This document shows, one piece after another, positions 1-8,693 of a stretch of DNA of 64,000 nucleotides. Every line of letters begins with the position of its first letter. Within the stretch, counting starts at the first letter, position 1. The notes below the pieces were generated by a model that did no database searches, was not told the DNA's origin, and was given only the letters and a program-made list of their open reading frames with translations. This DNA is from Massilia eburnea. GTDB lineage: Bacteria; Pseudomonadota; Gammaproteobacteria; Burkholderiales; Burkholderiaceae_D. The position numbers and the translations under genes are program-made. Location: the NCBI RefSeq assembly GCF_009720745.1, contig NZ_WNKX01000018.1, positions 1-64,000 on the forward strand, read 5' to 3'.

Positions 1-517
1 TGGTCTCGTGTGACACTTGCTGGTCCTTGACGCCTGGATAGGTGTGCTTGAGCCACCCAGCAATCTGTTCAGGTGCCCATTCCAATCGCAGCTTGTCCGC
101 CACGATACTGGCCAGCGCTGGGTTCTCTACCAGTTTACAGCGCTTAGGGCGGCGGGCCCGATCCCATGCATGCTTGTCGGCTTGAGTGGCCCGATAGGAT
201 GTCCGGCCACCGTTACGTTTGATTTCTCGGCTGATCGTTGACGGAGCTCGGCCGAGAGAAACTGCGATCGCGCGAAGCGATGCCCCGGCGACCAAAGAGC
301 GCGAGATTTCTTCGCGCTCAGATATGGTGAGCGCCAGCCTTGAACGACAGCGCGGCGCTGGACTTATCCCACCAGTCCGAATGAGGATTCCTTGAATCGC
401 CCCGTGACTTCGACCGAACAGTTGAGCAATATGCTGTAGGGACTCGCCTTTTCGCCAACGCTCCCACATCAGTGCCTTTTGCTCATCCGTATAATAGATT
501 CGTGGCTTGCGTTTCAT
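1..517 (-). CDS. IS30-family transposase, N-terminal part (runs off the window)
   Basis: This is the first 172 codons of an IS30-type DDE transposase; the rest, including the integrase core, lies left of position 1. It opens with MKRKPRIYYTDEQKA, then a first helix-turn-helix (about residues 22-40, GESLQHIAQLFGRSHGAIQ) and a second IS30-type HTH (about residues 68-105) with the typical LVAGASLRAIAVSLGR and STISREIKRNGG stretches. The segment ending WAPEQIAGWLK, just before the catalytic domain, is also typical of the family. The ATG at 515-517 follows a purine-rich AGGAGG sequence. The IS end lies at about 575. Family assignment is firm from the HTH order; intactness cannot be judged. Confidence 0.88.
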   Translation of the reverse strand, partial: MKRKPRIYYTDEQKALMWERWRKGESLQHIAQLFGRSHGAIQGILIRTGGISPAPRCRSRLALTISEREEISRSLVAGASLRAIAVSLGRAPSTISREIKRNGGRTSYRATQADKHAWDRARRPKRCKLVENPALASIVADKLRLEWAPEQIAGWLKHTYPGVKDQQVSHET

Positions 518-549
518 AGCAACACTCCTCCTGCCTTAGCAGTTTAGTG

Positions 550-575
550 TGTTGCGTCGACCGGTTGAATCCGCA
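550..575. repeat. IS30-family terminal inverted repeat (one end)
   Basis: Read on the minus strand from 575 inward, the sequence begins TGCGGATTCAACCGGTCGAC and continues GCAACA. This matches the known IS30 terminal repeat pattern (GATTCAAYYGGTCRACGCAACA). It places the outer end of the element at about 575, 16 bp from the stop codon of the acetyltransferase. The partner repeat and any target duplication are outside the window. Confidence 0.7.
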
Positions 576-590
576 GCCGAAAGAAGCCAT

Positions 591-1109
591 TTATCTACAC
601 TCACAGATGTAACTATTGACTGCTTTGCCGTAGAGCTCTGTCTCCATTTCGTAGCTCATGCCAACGCGCTCGGCAACGCGACGAGATGATTCATTTCGAG
701 GAGGGATGAATGCACGAACTTTCGGTTCGCGCCGAACGTCGAACGCATAATTCAATACTGCTGCTGCCGCCTCGCTTGCAATTCCCCTCCCCCAGGAGGC
801 GCGATATGTATTCCATCCCAACTCCATCACGGTTGATTGCTCACGAAAGAAGGCGCCAACATTACCGACGAGCTGACCAGTCTGCTTCTCCTCCAGAGCC
901 CACCAACCAGCTCCTTGCAGGAGCCATAATCCTGCATGGGAGCTGAAGATTCGCCACGCTGTTTGACGGTCAGCTGGGCCCAAATGAGCTGAGCTTTCGG
1001 GATTCGCCAAATGATCCGCAAATAAGTCGAAGTCGTCGCGCCGATATTCTCGAAGCGTAAGTCGTTCTGTCTGAAGGCGCGGTACGGAAATGGAGAACGC
1101 AGAATTCAT
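591..1109 (-). CDS. GNAT-family N-acetyltransferase (RimJ/RimL-like)
   Basis: A 172-residue acetyltransferase of the GNAT fold. It starts with the RimJ/RimL-like pattern LQTERLTLREYRRDDF and carries the acetyl-CoA loop region SWGRGIASEAAAAVLNYAF, followed by the usual N-x-x-S-x-R-V-A-E-R-V-G-M segment that closes the fold. The ATG at 1107-1109 is chosen over an in-frame ATG 54 bp upstream because AAAGGA lies about 10 nt before it. The substrate (protein N-terminus or small molecule) cannot be told. The C-terminal residues (GKAVNSYICECR) are less typical than the rest, and the IS30 end lies only 16 bp downstream, so the tail may have been altered by the insertion; this is inference. Confidence 0.85.
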   Translation of the reverse strand: MNSAFSISVPRLQTERLTLREYRRDDFDLFADHLANPESSAHLGPADRQTAWRIFSSHAGLWLLQGAGWWALEEKQTGQLVGNVGAFFREQSTVMELGWNTYRASWGRGIASEAAAAVLNYAFDVRREPKVRAFIPPRNESSRRVAERVGMSYEMETELYGKAVNSYICECR

Positions 1110-1151
1110 CAGCAGTTTATCCTTTGGATTATTAGTGGTGATCATCCGTCC

Positions 1152-1181
1152 GGTGTCGGCCATTTTCGTAACGCCGACACC
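1152..1181 (-). terminator. 9-bp-arm hairpin after the M16 peptidase gene
   Basis: GGTGTCGGC at 1152-1160 and GCCGACACC at 1173-1181 form a perfect 9-bp stem with a 12-nt loop directly after the peptidase stop codon on the minus strand. There is no T-run, so it may be a weak terminator or an mRNA-end stabilising hairpin rather than a classical intrinsic terminator. Confidence 0.4.
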
Positions 1182-3875
1182 TTAGCGCTTTGCCTTGGAA
1201 GCATCACTGGCAATCACTACCGACAGCTTGGCCGGATCGATGTGCTTGCGGAATGCAGCACTCACCTGCTCCGGCGTGAGCGCCATCAGCTTTACCTCAT
1301 ACTCTTTGCTCCACATGAAGGTTCGGTCCAGGTAGCGGAAGTGCGACCAGGCGCCGGCGACCACGTCGTCCTTGGAGCGGTTCTGCACGCGTTGCTGCAT
1401 CAGGCCCGATTTCGCGCCCGCCACCTCGGCAGCGGTAAAGCCATTCTTCACGGCGCGCTCCAGCTCCTGGCGCACAGCCGCTTCGAGTTTTACCATATTC
1501 TGCGGAGCCGCGATGGCCTCGATGGTGAAGCCGCCCGCATCATCGCGATCGCCGGCATCGAGCGACGAACCGCCGCCGTATGACAAGCCATCCTTCTGGC
1601 GGATGCGATCCATCAGGCGCGATTTCAGGCCGCCGTTACCGAAGATGTAGTTAGCCAGTTCCAGCGCCGGATAATCGGCATCGTCGGTACGCAACGGCAT
1701 CGCGATACGCGCGGCGAACATGCCGTTTTCCTTGTCCGGCGTGTCCAGGGTAATGCGTGTGGCGGCTTTTTCAGCATGCTTGTCCAGGATCGGCGCATAC
1801 GCAGCCTTGCTGTGCCAGCCAGCGAGCTCCTCGCCAACCACCTTCACCAGCTCCGCCTTGTCGAAGTCTCCGACCACCGACAGCTCGCCATGGCCGGCGC
1901 CGTAGAACTCGGCGTGATAGGCCTTCACATCTTCCAGCTTCATCGCCTTGATTGCGTCGATCTGTTCATCGAGCGTCATCACGCTGCGCGGATCACCCTT
2001 CGGCCAATGATTGAAGTATTCGGCCAAAGCGCGTCCCGCCATCGCCTGCGGGTCGTTACGCGCGGCTTCCAGGCCAACAATCCACTGCTGGCGCATCTGC
2101 TCGAACTCCGCTTGCGGGAACGATGCATCCTTCAGCACATGCGCCACCAGGCGAACTGCATCGGGCAAATACTCGCGCGTGGTCTCGAAGTGATACAGGC
2201 TGCCCGACATCTTCAGCTTCGACATGGCATCGGCAAGTTGGGCGCGCGAATATTTGCTGGTGCCGCGCGCCAGCATCTGGTCGGCGGCTGCGGCCAGCAT
2301 CTGCTTGCCGAACTCATTTTTCTCCTCGCCCCAGTGCAGGCGCATGTCCAGCGCCACCGTCTCGCCGCGGTTCTTCTTCGGCAGCAGCGCCAGTTTCAGG
2401 CCGCCGACTTCCTTCAGCTCCGTGCGCGCCATGATGTTGTCCTGGCTCGGATCGAAGTTCTCCGATGTCAGCACATTGGCCTTGCCCTTGTAGTCTTTCA
2501 GCAGTTCGGCCGCCGTCGGCGCCGTGCCGATTTCGGCACGCTGCGGCGCATCGTCCGGAATAAAGGTGCCAACAGTGCGGTTGTCGCGCTTCATATAGCG
2601 CCCCCCCGCTTCGGCCACCTGTTTGGAAGTGATCGCGGCCAGGCCGTCGCGGCCCTGGAACAGCAGCCGCCAGTCGCCCAGCGCAATATCTTCGCTCAGC
2701 GCCACGCCCACTTGCTGCGGATTGTTCAGCGACTTCTCGATCGCGTTGCTGTAATCGCGGCGCGTACGCTCCATCTCTTCGTCCGTCGGCGGCGTTTTGG
2801 CAAAATTCTCCACCGCCGCGATCAATTCGTCGCGCACCGGTTCCACCGGCTGTCCCATCTTCACCACTGCGCCAAACACCTGCAGGCTTGGCGCGATGCC
2901 CGGCTGGCTGACGGAAAACACCTGCGCGGCCTTGCCGGTTTCGACCAGCTGCTTGTGCAAGCGGCCATTCGGCGTGTCGGTCAGCACCTGGCCCATGAAG
3001 GCCAGCGGGTCCGCGTCCGGGTGCAGGGCCGATGGAACCTTATACCCTACCAGCACGATCTGTACGTCGCCCTTGCGGCGCACGGCATACTGGCGCTCGC
3101 CATCCTGGGTTGGCTCCACGGTCCAGAATTGCGGCAGCTTGCGTTTCGGTTTTGGAATGGCGCCGAAAGACTTGCTGATCCAGGCCAGGGTTTGCGACGG
3201 GTCGAACTTGCCCGCCACCAGCAGCACGGCGTTATCCGGCTGGTAGTAGGTGTGGTAGAAGGCTTGCAGGTTCTCGATCTTGACGTTTTCGATGTCGCTG
3301 CGGTTGCCGATGGTGGAACGGCCGTAGCTGTGCCAGTCGTAGGCAATGCTCTCCATGCGCTTGAACAGCACTTCGAACGGGCTGTTTTCTCCGCTCTCGT
3401 ACTCGTTGCGCACCACGGTCATTTCCGAGTCCAGGTCCTTCTTCGCGATGAAGGACCTGGTCATGCGGTCGGCCTCCATGTCCAGCGCCCACTTCAGGTT
3501 TTCCGGGCTGGCCTGGAACACCTCGTAGTAATTGGTGCGGTCCATCGCCGTGGTGCCGTTGAATTCCATGCCGCGCTCGGAGAACTGCTGCGTGATATTG
3601 CGATGGTTCGGAGCGCCCTTGAACATCATGTGTTCCAGCAGGTGCGCCATGCCGGTCTCACCGTAATTCTCATGGCGCGAGCCGACCAGGTAGGTGACGT
3701 TGACCGTCACCGTCGGTTTCGACGCATCGGGGAACAAGAGGACCTTGAGCCCATTGGGCAGGCGGTATTCGGTGATGCCTTCGACCGAAGGACCTTTGGC
3801 GACACCGGCGGGAAGGGTTTGCGCGAACGCAGGAGAGATTGCCAGCAGCAGCGCTGCGGCGTAGCGGATTTGCAT
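1182..3875 (-). CDS. M16-family (pitrilysin-type) zinc peptidase, exported
   Basis: An 897-residue metallopeptidase with two M16 repeats. A signal peptide (residues 1 to about 19, MQIRYAAALLLAISPAFAQ) sends it to the periplasm. The inverted zinc motif HLLEH is at residues 78-82 (H78, E81, H82), with the distal glutamate expected in ENLKWALDMEADRM downstream. The second half (from about residue 500) is the inactive-type M16 repeat that completes the clam-shell chamber. The start at 3875 is chosen because it alone gives the signal peptide; the frame stays open upstream but overlaps the DUF3579 gene. Expected role is degradation of periplasmic peptides. The specific substrate is unknown. Confidence 0.92.
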   Translation of the reverse strand: MQIRYAAALLLAISPAFAQTLPAGVAKGPSVEGITEYRLPNGLKVLLFPDASKPTVTVNVTYLVGSRHENYGETGMAHLLEHMMFKGAPNHRNITQQFSERGMEFNGTTAMDRTNYYEVFQASPENLKWALDMEADRMTRSFIAKKDLDSEMTVVRNEYESGENSPFEVLFKRMESIAYDWHSYGRSTIGNRSDIENVKIENLQAFYHTYYQPDNAVLLVAGKFDPSQTLAWISKSFGAIPKPKRKLPQFWTVEPTQDGERQYAVRRKGDVQIVLVGYKVPSALHPDADPLAFMGQVLTDTPNGRLHKQLVETGKAAQVFSVSQPGIAPSLQVFGAVVKMGQPVEPVRDELIAAVENFAKTPPTDEEMERTRRDYSNAIEKSLNNPQQVGVALSEDIALGDWRLLFQGRDGLAAITSKQVAEAGGRYMKRDNRTVGTFIPDDAPQRAEIGTAPTAAELLKDYKGKANVLTSENFDPSQDNIMARTELKEVGGLKLALLPKKNRGETVALDMRLHWGEEKNEFGKQMLAAAADQMLARGTSKYSRAQLADAMSKLKMSGSLYHFETTREYLPDAVRLVAHVLKDASFPQAEFEQMRQQWIVGLEAARNDPQAMAGRALAEYFNHWPKGDPRSVMTLDEQIDAIKAMKLEDVKAYHAEFYGAGHGELSVVGDFDKAELVKVVGEELAGWHSKAAYAPILDKHAEKAATRITLDTPDKENGMFAARIAMPLRTDDADYPALELANYIFGNGGLKSRLMDRIRQKDGLSYGGGSSLDAGDRDDAGGFTIEAIAAPQNMVKLEAAVRQELERAVKNGFTAAEVAGAKSGLMQQRVQNRSKDDVVAGAWSHFRYLDRTFMWSKEYEVKLMALTPEQVSAAFRKHIDPAKLSVVIASDASKAKR

Positions 3876-3915
3876 AGTGTTCTGCTCTTGTTGGCAAAAC
3901 CCTATGCTACGCCAA

Positions 3916-4221
3916 TCAGGACTTTTCGTCAGGTAGCAGACAGGCCTCGACAACCTGCAGCTTGTTATCCTTCGCGAATTCCTTAACGAAGTTATAAGCC
4001 ATCGGCTGGATTTCGCGCAGGCCTTCGTTGACCACGACGGCCTTGACGCCATTGACGACGGTGGGGGTGACATAGGGCGAGAACTGCAAGTGGGCGTGGC
4101 GGCCACCGGAGCCTTCCGGGCGGAAGCACGCGAGCACACCGGCCAGTCGTTCCGCCCAGTCGCTTGGACGGAATTGTTTGCCGTCGGTCGTAAGCCCAAG
4201 AATGAAGAACTCGCTGGCCAT
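3916..4221 (-). CDS. DUF3579 family protein
   Basis: A 101-residue cytosolic protein matching the DUF3579 family, which is common in Betaproteobacteria and has no established function. Recognisable stretches are FRPSDWAERLAGVLACFRP near residues 17-35, the YVTPTVVNGVKAVVVN core, and the LREIQPMAYNFVKEFAKDN segment near the C-terminus, which ends ACLLPDEKS. It lies 40 bp upstream of the M16 peptidase in the same direction. No signal peptide or membrane segment is visible. Confidence 0.85.
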   Translation of the reverse strand: MASEFFILGLTTDGKQFRPSDWAERLAGVLACFRPEGSGGRHAHLQFSPYVTPTVVNGVKAVVVNEGLREIQPMAYNFVKEFAKDNKLQVVEACLLPDEKS

Positions 4222-4303
4222 ATACCTGATACCCGGTTGCTGTGAGGAACCCCAGTATTATATCTTATAGAAGACTTGAACGGGGTCCCGGGATCAGGTC
4301 ATT

Positions 4304-5263
4304 TTAGCCGAGCCACACCGCTCCGGACAGCAACAGCAGCAACATCATCCACAGCAGCAACGCCCGCCATACCAGGCCGACCGTGCTTTGCAGGGCGCGC
4401 ACGCCCGGCTCGTCGCCCGGCAGCTGGTCCACTTCCATATCGCTGATATCGACGGTGGCCGCGTCCGAAGGGATGATCTTCGCCGCATTCTCATTCGGGG
4501 TTCCCAGGCGCACGCCCATGGCGCCGCCGCCGGCCGACAGGATGATGCCGATCGCCTCATCCTTCCAGCGGTGGGCGAAGTTACGCCAGGCGTAGATCGC
4601 GTCCTCGAAGTTGCCGACCACGGCGAAGGCCACGGCGGTCAAGCGCGCGGGAATCCAGTCGATCCAGTAGAAAGCCTTGGCGGCGAATTCGCCGAACGCT
4701 TCCTGGCGCATGTGTTCCGGCTCGTTCCAGGCACGGGCCAGGTATTCGGATACGCGGTACAGGATGGCGCCGCAAGGGCCCAGCGGCATCAGGAACCAGA
4801 AGAACACGCCGAACACATTGCGGTGGGTGGTAACCAGCGCCTTCTCCACGGCGATACGGGAAATCTCGGTGACTTCCATGCCCACAGTGTCGATCTTGCA
4901 CCATTCCGCGAGCAGCGCGCGGGCCTGGCTTTCGTCGCCGGCGTTGAGCGCCAGCTGGATCGAGGTGAAGAAATGGCTGTAGTGGCGGAAGCCCAGCGTC
5001 AGGTAGACGATCAGCACGTTCCAGGCAAAGTGCGCCAGCAAGAAGTTATAGCGGTACAGCAGCCAGGACACCAGGCCGGCCGGCAGCGTCAGCGCGCCGA
5101 CCAGCAGGAACCAACCCATGCGTCCATGGCTCGCGTGCCCGGCGTTGAACCACTGCTCCATGCGCACCGCCAGGCGCTTGAACTCCGCCCAGATCGGATT
5201 GTCGGCGCGCAGGGGCTTCAGTTGCTCAAACAGCAAGGCGACGAGAATGGAGAGAAAAGTCAT
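4304..5263 (-). CDS. CobD/CbiB-like integral membrane protein
   Basis: A 319-residue membrane protein that begins MTFLSILVALLFEQLKPL and has several hydrophobic segments (about residues 50-70, 78-95, 148-170 and 295-318). It resembles the betaproteobacterial branch annotated as CobD/CbiB family, related to adenosylcobinamide-phosphate synthase and AmpE. No other cobalamin genes are beside it, so an actual role in cobamide synthesis is doubtful; a signalling or envelope role as for AmpE is an alternative. The start is supported by AAAGGAT 5 nt upstream. The neighbouring NUDIX gene is only 44 bp upstream and may be co-transcribed. Confidence 0.75.
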   Translation of the reverse strand: MTFLSILVALLFEQLKPLRADNPIWAEFKRLAVRMEQWFNAGHASHGRMGWFLLVGALTLPAGLVSWLLYRYNFLLAHFAWNVLIVYLTLGFRHYSHFFTSIQLALNAGDESQARALLAEWCKIDTVGMEVTEISRIAVEKALVTTHRNVFGVFFWFLMPLGPCGAILYRVSEYLARAWNEPEHMRQEAFGEFAAKAFYWIDWIPARLTAVAFAVVGNFEDAIYAWRNFAHRWKDEAIGIILSAGGGAMGVRLGTPNENAAKIIPSDAATVDISDMEVDQLPGDEPGVRALQSTVGLVWRALLLWMMLLLLLSGAVWLG

Positions 5264-5307
5264 CTAAATCCTTTGATTAGCAGTACCACAATGCCCGCTA
5301 CGATAGC

Positions 5308-5970
5308 TTATGCGCGCAAGAAATGAAACAGGTTGCGCAGCATCCCAGCCGTTGCACCCCAGATAAAATAGTTTTGATATGGCATTGCGTAGAAAGTGCG
5401 CCGGCCATTCGGCAATTCGGCCGCCAGGCGCTGGTGATTGGCGCCATCCATCAGGAATTGGAACGGCACTTCGAAGATTTCCGCCACCTCGCCCGGATCG
5501 CCCTTCAATTCGAACGGCGGCGTGACCAGGCCCACCACCGGCGTGACCGCATAGCCGGTTCCGGTGTAATACAGGGGCAGCGTGCCGATCACGTCGATGT
5601 GGCGGCGATCGAGGCCGATCTCCTCCTCCGTTTCCCGCAGCGCGGTGTCGACGGCATCGGCATCGGTCGGCTCGGCGCGGCCGCCGGGGAAAGCCACCTG
5701 CCCCGCGTGATCGTTCAAATGCGCGGTGCGCATGGTCAGCAGCAGGTAGATGCCATCTTCGCGCAGTACCAGCGGCACCAGCACGGAAGCCGGCGTCGGT
5801 TCACCGCGGTGCAAGCCAAGCGGCGGTTCGGATGGTTCGGGCGTCCATTCGGGCGGTTCGGCGAAGCGCTGGCGCAGCCAGTCCGGCGCAAGGTGTTCCA
5901 GCAGCACCGCAGCTTCGCCGGCGATCGCCTCGATCGGAAGCTGGGTCGGGTCAAAAGGAGTTTTCGGCAT
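5308..5970 (-). CDS. CoA pyrophosphatase, NUDIX family
   Basis: A 220-residue NUDIX hydrolase. The NUDIX box is present as GGRAEPTDADAVDTALRETE followed by EEIGL, with the catalytic REXXEE glutamates, preceded by the LNDHAGQVAFPGG stretch typical of coenzyme A diphosphatases (CoAse group). It would hydrolyse CoA or acyl-CoA to phosphopantetheine and 3',5'-ADP in the cytosol. The start MPKTPFDPTQLP is preferred; an ATG three codons upstream is possible. Its 5' end sits just beyond the rplS terminator, so it probably has its own promoter. Confidence 0.88.
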   Translation of the reverse strand: MPKTPFDPTQLPIEAIAGEAAVLLEHLAPDWLRQRFAEPPEWTPEPSEPPLGLHRGEPTPASVLVPLVLREDGIYLLLTMRTAHLNDHAGQVAFPGGRAEPTDADAVDTALRETEEEIGLDRRHIDVIGTLPLYYTGTGYAVTPVVGLVTPPFELKGDPGEVAEIFEVPFQFLMDGANHQRLAAELPNGRRTFYAMPYQNYFIWGATAGMLRNLFHFLRA

Positions 5971-5990
5971 AGGCGGCATTGTACCAAGCC

Positions 5991-6020
5991 GAAAAAAAAG
6001 GACGCCCGAAGGCGTCCTTT
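5991..6020 (-). terminator. Intrinsic terminator of the rpsP-rimM-trmD-rplS operon
   Basis: AAAGGACGCC (5997-6006) and GGCGTCCTTT (6011-6020) form a 10-bp stem with a CGAA tetraloop. On the minus strand the hairpin is followed by a run of eight T (5992-5999). It lies 25 bp after the rplS stop codon. Confidence 0.92.
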
Positions 6021-6044
6021 CCGAATCCAATACCGGGGTATGGA

Positions 6045-6422
6045 TTACTCGGCAGCTGCAACCTTGCGGTTTGGCAGCTTTTCCTTGATACGTGCGGATT
6101 TGCCCGAACGCTCACGCAGGTAGTACAGCTTAGCGCGGCGAACGTCACCACGACGCTTCACTTCGATCGAAGCGATCAGTGGGGAGTACAGCTGGAAGGT
6201 ACGCTCAACGCCTTCGCCGGACGAGATCTTACGAACGATGAAGTTCGAGTTCAGGCCACGGTTACGGCGAGCGATCACAACGCCTTCGTAAGCCTGGGCG
6301 CGCTTACGGGTGCCTTCGACTACGTTCACGTTGACGACCACGGTGTCACCAGGGGCGAACTCAGGGATGTTCTTGCCCAGGCGAGCGATTTCTTCTTGTT
6401 CCAGTTGCTGGATCAGGTTCAT
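6045..6422 (-). CDS. rplS: 50S ribosomal protein L19
   Basis: A 125-residue protein beginning MNLIQQLEQEEIARLGKNIP, with the L19 signatures FAPGDTVVVNV, RAQAYEGVVIARRNRGLN and FIVRKISSGEGVERTF. L19 sits at the 30S-50S interface of the ribosome. It is the last gene of the classic rpsP-rimM-trmD-rplS operon and is followed by a strong terminator. The C-terminal extension IKEKLPNRKVAAAE is typical for Burkholderiales. Confidence 0.98.
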   Translation of the reverse strand: MNLIQQLEQEEIARLGKNIPEFAPGDTVVVNVNVVEGTRKRAQAYEGVVIARRNRGLNSNFIVRKISSGEGVERTFQLYSPLIASIEVKRRGDVRRAKLYYLRERSGKSARIKEKLPNRKVAAAE

Positions 6423-6525
6423 TTTAAAACTCCTATTACCATCTTGCCGGCGCCAAAAAGATGCCCGGTAGAGGATGGGGTTGAAACACGGCAGGCGACA
6501 TGCCTGCCACGGTACTACAACGGGT

Positions 6526-7272
6526 TTACAAACCCGCCAAAAACTTTTCGTCCTTCTTCGAAAGCAGGCCGGCTTCGCGGGCCTTCACCAGCAGGTCGGG
6601 ACGCTTGCGCGCCGTCGCTTCCAGCATGCGCTCACGGCGCCACTTCTCGATCTCGGCGTGGTTGCCGCCCAAAAGCACGGGTGGCACAGCCTCGCCTTCA
6701 TAAATCTCTGGCCGCGTATAGTGCGGCGAATCCAGCAAGCCGTTGACGAAAGAGTCTTCGACCGCCGAAGCATCGGTATTCAGCACGCCTGGCAGCTGGC
6801 GCACCACGGCATCCATCAAGGCCATGGCAGGCAGCTCGCCGCCGGACAGCACAAAATCGCCGAGGCTGATTTCTTCATCGACGCAGCGGTCCAGCAAACG
6901 CTGGTCCACCGCTTCGTAACGGCCGCACAGGATCACGAGGCCGGGTTCCTGCTTCAGCTGCATCACGCGTTCGTGCGTCAGCTGCTTGCCTTGCGGCGAC
7001 ATGTACACCACGCGCGGCGCCGGCAGGCCGGAAACCACCTGGCGCTGTTTCGCGGCCGCGATGGTCTGTTCCAGCGGTTTGGCCAGCATCACCATTCCCG
7101 GGCCGCCGCCGTAGGGGCGGTCATCCACGGTGCGGTGGTTGTCGGTGGTGAAATCGCGCGGATTCCACAGCGACAGGCCCCAGCGCTTCTGCTCGAACGC
7201 GCGGCGGGTAACGCCGGACTGCGTCAAGGCAGCGAACATCTCAGGGAACAGGGTAATGACGTCGAATTGCAT
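6526..7272 (-). CDS. trmD: tRNA (guanine-N1-)-methyltransferase
   Basis: A 248-residue SPOUT methyltransferase that makes m1G37 in tRNAs reading codons starting with C or some others, preventing +1 frameshifting. Seen are MQFDVITLFPEMF at the start, the YGGGPGMVMLAKPL motif, the trefoil-knot SAM-binding stretch VILCGRYEAVDQR, and SGGELPAMALMDAVVRQLPG. It is the third gene of the ribosomal-protein/tRNA-modification operon, 14 bp after rimM. Confidence 0.98.
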   Translation of the reverse strand: MQFDVITLFPEMFAALTQSGVTRRAFEQKRWGLSLWNPRDFTTDNHRTVDDRPYGGGPGMVMLAKPLEQTIAAAKQRQVVSGLPAPRVVYMSPQGKQLTHERVMQLKQEPGLVILCGRYEAVDQRLLDRCVDEEISLGDFVLSGGELPAMALMDAVVRQLPGVLNTDASAVEDSFVNGLLDSPHYTRPEIYEGEAVPPVLLGGNHAEIEKWRRERMLEATARKRPDLLVKAREAGLLSKKDEKFLAGL

Positions 7273-7286
7273 TGTGCGGTTCCGGA

Positions 7287-7829
7287 TCAGTAATCCAGGC
7301 CCCAGTCCACGATGATCTGCTTCGCGTCCTTGTCCACCTTGATGACAAACTGGCTTACAAACGGAATCAGGCGCTCCTGCGCCTTTCCATCAGCCTCGTA
7401 TTCGACGCGCAGGATGGACTGGGGTCCATTGCTCATCATGTCCGCGACTGTTCCAAGGCTTTCGCCCTGCTGGTTCTCAACTGCCAGGCCGAGCAAGTCG
7501 CCCCAGTAGTATTCATCTTCTTCCAGCTGCGGGAAGTCGGCGCGCGCCACGAATACGGATGCGCCTTTCAGCGCCTCTGCTTCGTTGCGGTCCGTCATGC
7601 CGACGATGGTAGTGACGACGTCGCCACCATGCAGCTTAGCCCGCTTGACTTCGACGTCACGCAGGCTTGGCTTATCGAGCCACCAGGTGGTGGCATGCAG
7701 CAGCGCATCTGCTTCGGTGGAGAAGGGCCGGACACGGACCCCGCCGGTGATGCCGTAGGCACCAGAAACAAAGCCAACCTGAACCAGGTCAGCCGGGGCT
7801 TGCGCCCCAGATGCGGTCTTGCTGCTCAA
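7287..7829 (-). CDS. rimM: 16S rRNA processing protein RimM
   Basis: A 180-residue ribosome maturation factor that binds S19 and assists 30S head assembly. The N-terminal RimM domain begins with LVQVGFVSGAYGITGGVRVRP, the PRC-barrel C-terminal half holds YYWGDLLGLAVEN and ends FVIKVDKDAKQIIVDWGLDY. It lies between rpsP and trmD, which fixes the assignment. The start at 7829 gives a short, probably flexible leader (MSSKTASGAQAPA). Confidence 0.97.
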   Translation of the reverse strand: MSSKTASGAQAPADLVQVGFVSGAYGITGGVRVRPFSTEADALLHATTWWLDKPSLRDVEVKRAKLHGGDVVTTIVGMTDRNEAEALKGASVFVARADFPQLEEDEYYWGDLLGLAVENQQGESLGTVADMMSNGPQSILRVEYEADGKAQERLIPFVSQFVIKVDKDAKQIIVDWGLDY

Positions 7830-7844
7830 AACTTGAAGCTACTA

Positions 7845-8090
7845 TTAAGCAGCCTTCTGGCCAGCAACCAGCTTGGCAACAGCTGGGGACAGCTGAGCGC
7901 CAACGCCTTGCCAGTAAGCAAGACGGTCAGCAGCAACGCGGAAGGTTTCTGCTTGGCCGGTAGCCATTGGGTTGAAGAAGCCGATACGCTCTACGAAACG
8001 GCCGTCACGACGATTGCGGGAATCGGTTGCAACGATGTTGTAGAAAGGACGCTTCTTGGCGCCACCACGAGCTAAACGAATAACGACCAT
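7845..8090 (-). CDS. rpsP: 30S ribosomal protein S16
   Basis: An 81-residue ribosomal protein beginning MVVIRLARGGAKKRPFYNIV, the S16 signature, and continuing RNRRDGRFVERIGFFNP. It is the first gene of the operon, with a likely sigma-70 -10 box 41 bp upstream of its start. Confidence 0.98.
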   Translation of the reverse strand: MVVIRLARGGAKKRPFYNIVATDSRNRRDGRFVERIGFFNPMATGQAETFRVAADRLAYWQGVGAQLSPAVAKLVAGQKAA

Positions 8091-8131
8091 AATATTTCCA
8101 AAAAAGAGTGCTGAGTCGGATAAAGCCGCAA

Positions 8132-8137
8132 ATTATA
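8132..8137 (-). promoter_or_regulatory. -10 box of the rpsP operon
   Basis: TATAAT on the minus strand, 41-46 bp before the rpsP ATG. A TTGCAG at 8157-8162 could serve as -35 element with a long 19-bp spacer. The perfect -10 and the lack of other candidates make this the probable operon promoter. Confidence 0.5.
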
Positions 8138-8276
8138 GCGCGCTTTCAATCCGACCTGCAAGATTAATCAAATTGGTGGGGACTTGGACAATCCGAAATT
8201 ATCCCCTGAACTAGCCTCGTCGGCAACAGCTTTGTTGTGCCATACTGCCGGTTTTTCGGACTTTTCGGCTGCAATC

Positions 8277-8693
8277 ATGTCTGTTTTACACAAGAACAAA
8301 AGTTTCGCCGCCCTGCTCGCCGTCGTGACCGGAGGCATTGGCCTGCACCGCTTCTATCTGCGCGGCCTGGCCGACAAATGGGGCTGGCTGCATGCCGCCA
8401 GCCTGCTGGGTGTCGCAGCCGTGTTCGCCGTCTGGCCGAAAGCCGATCCCTACTTCCTGCTGCTGCCTTTGATCCTGTCGATCCTGGTCGGCACGCTTGA
8501 AGCCTTGGTGCTGGGGCTGATGCCGGACGAAAAGTGGGACGCCCGCTTCAACGCCGGCAGCGGCAAGCAGTCGCACTCAAGCTGGCCGCTCGCTTTCGTC
8601 CTGGTCGCCGGGCTGATGTTTGGCGCTTTCGGCCTGATCGCCACCATCGCCCGCCTGTTCGACCTGCTCTACACCGGCGGCATCTACGGTTAA
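8277..8693 (+). CDS. TM2-domain small membrane protein
   Basis: A 138-residue membrane protein with about four hydrophobic segments. The N-terminal part MSVLHKNKSFAALLAVVTGG followed by IGLHRFYLRGL is the TM2 pattern (a helix, the G-x-HRFYLG-like turn, then a second helix). The start at 8277 is chosen to place the TM2 motif near the N-terminus; the frame is open further upstream but that part has no coding character. Function unknown. Its stop overlaps by 4 bp the stop of the convergent glycosyltransferase gene. Confidence 0.75.
   Translation: MSVLHKNKSFAALLAVVTGGIGLHRFYLRGLADKWGWLHAASLLGVAAVFAVWPKADPYFLLLPLILSILVGTLEALVLGLMPDEKWDARFNAGSGKQSHSSWPLAFVLVAGLMFGAFGLIATIARLFDLLYTGGIYG

Noticed and set aside
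1776..3986. 736-codon frame on the plus strand opposite the M16 peptidase
   Set aside because: Rich in His/Arg/Leu with no domain, antisense to a clear peptidase gene; a shadow of high-GC codon usage.
3876..4199. Long N-terminal extension of the M16 peptidase
   Set aside because: It would overlap the DUF3579 gene and bury the signal peptide; the start at 3875 is preferred.
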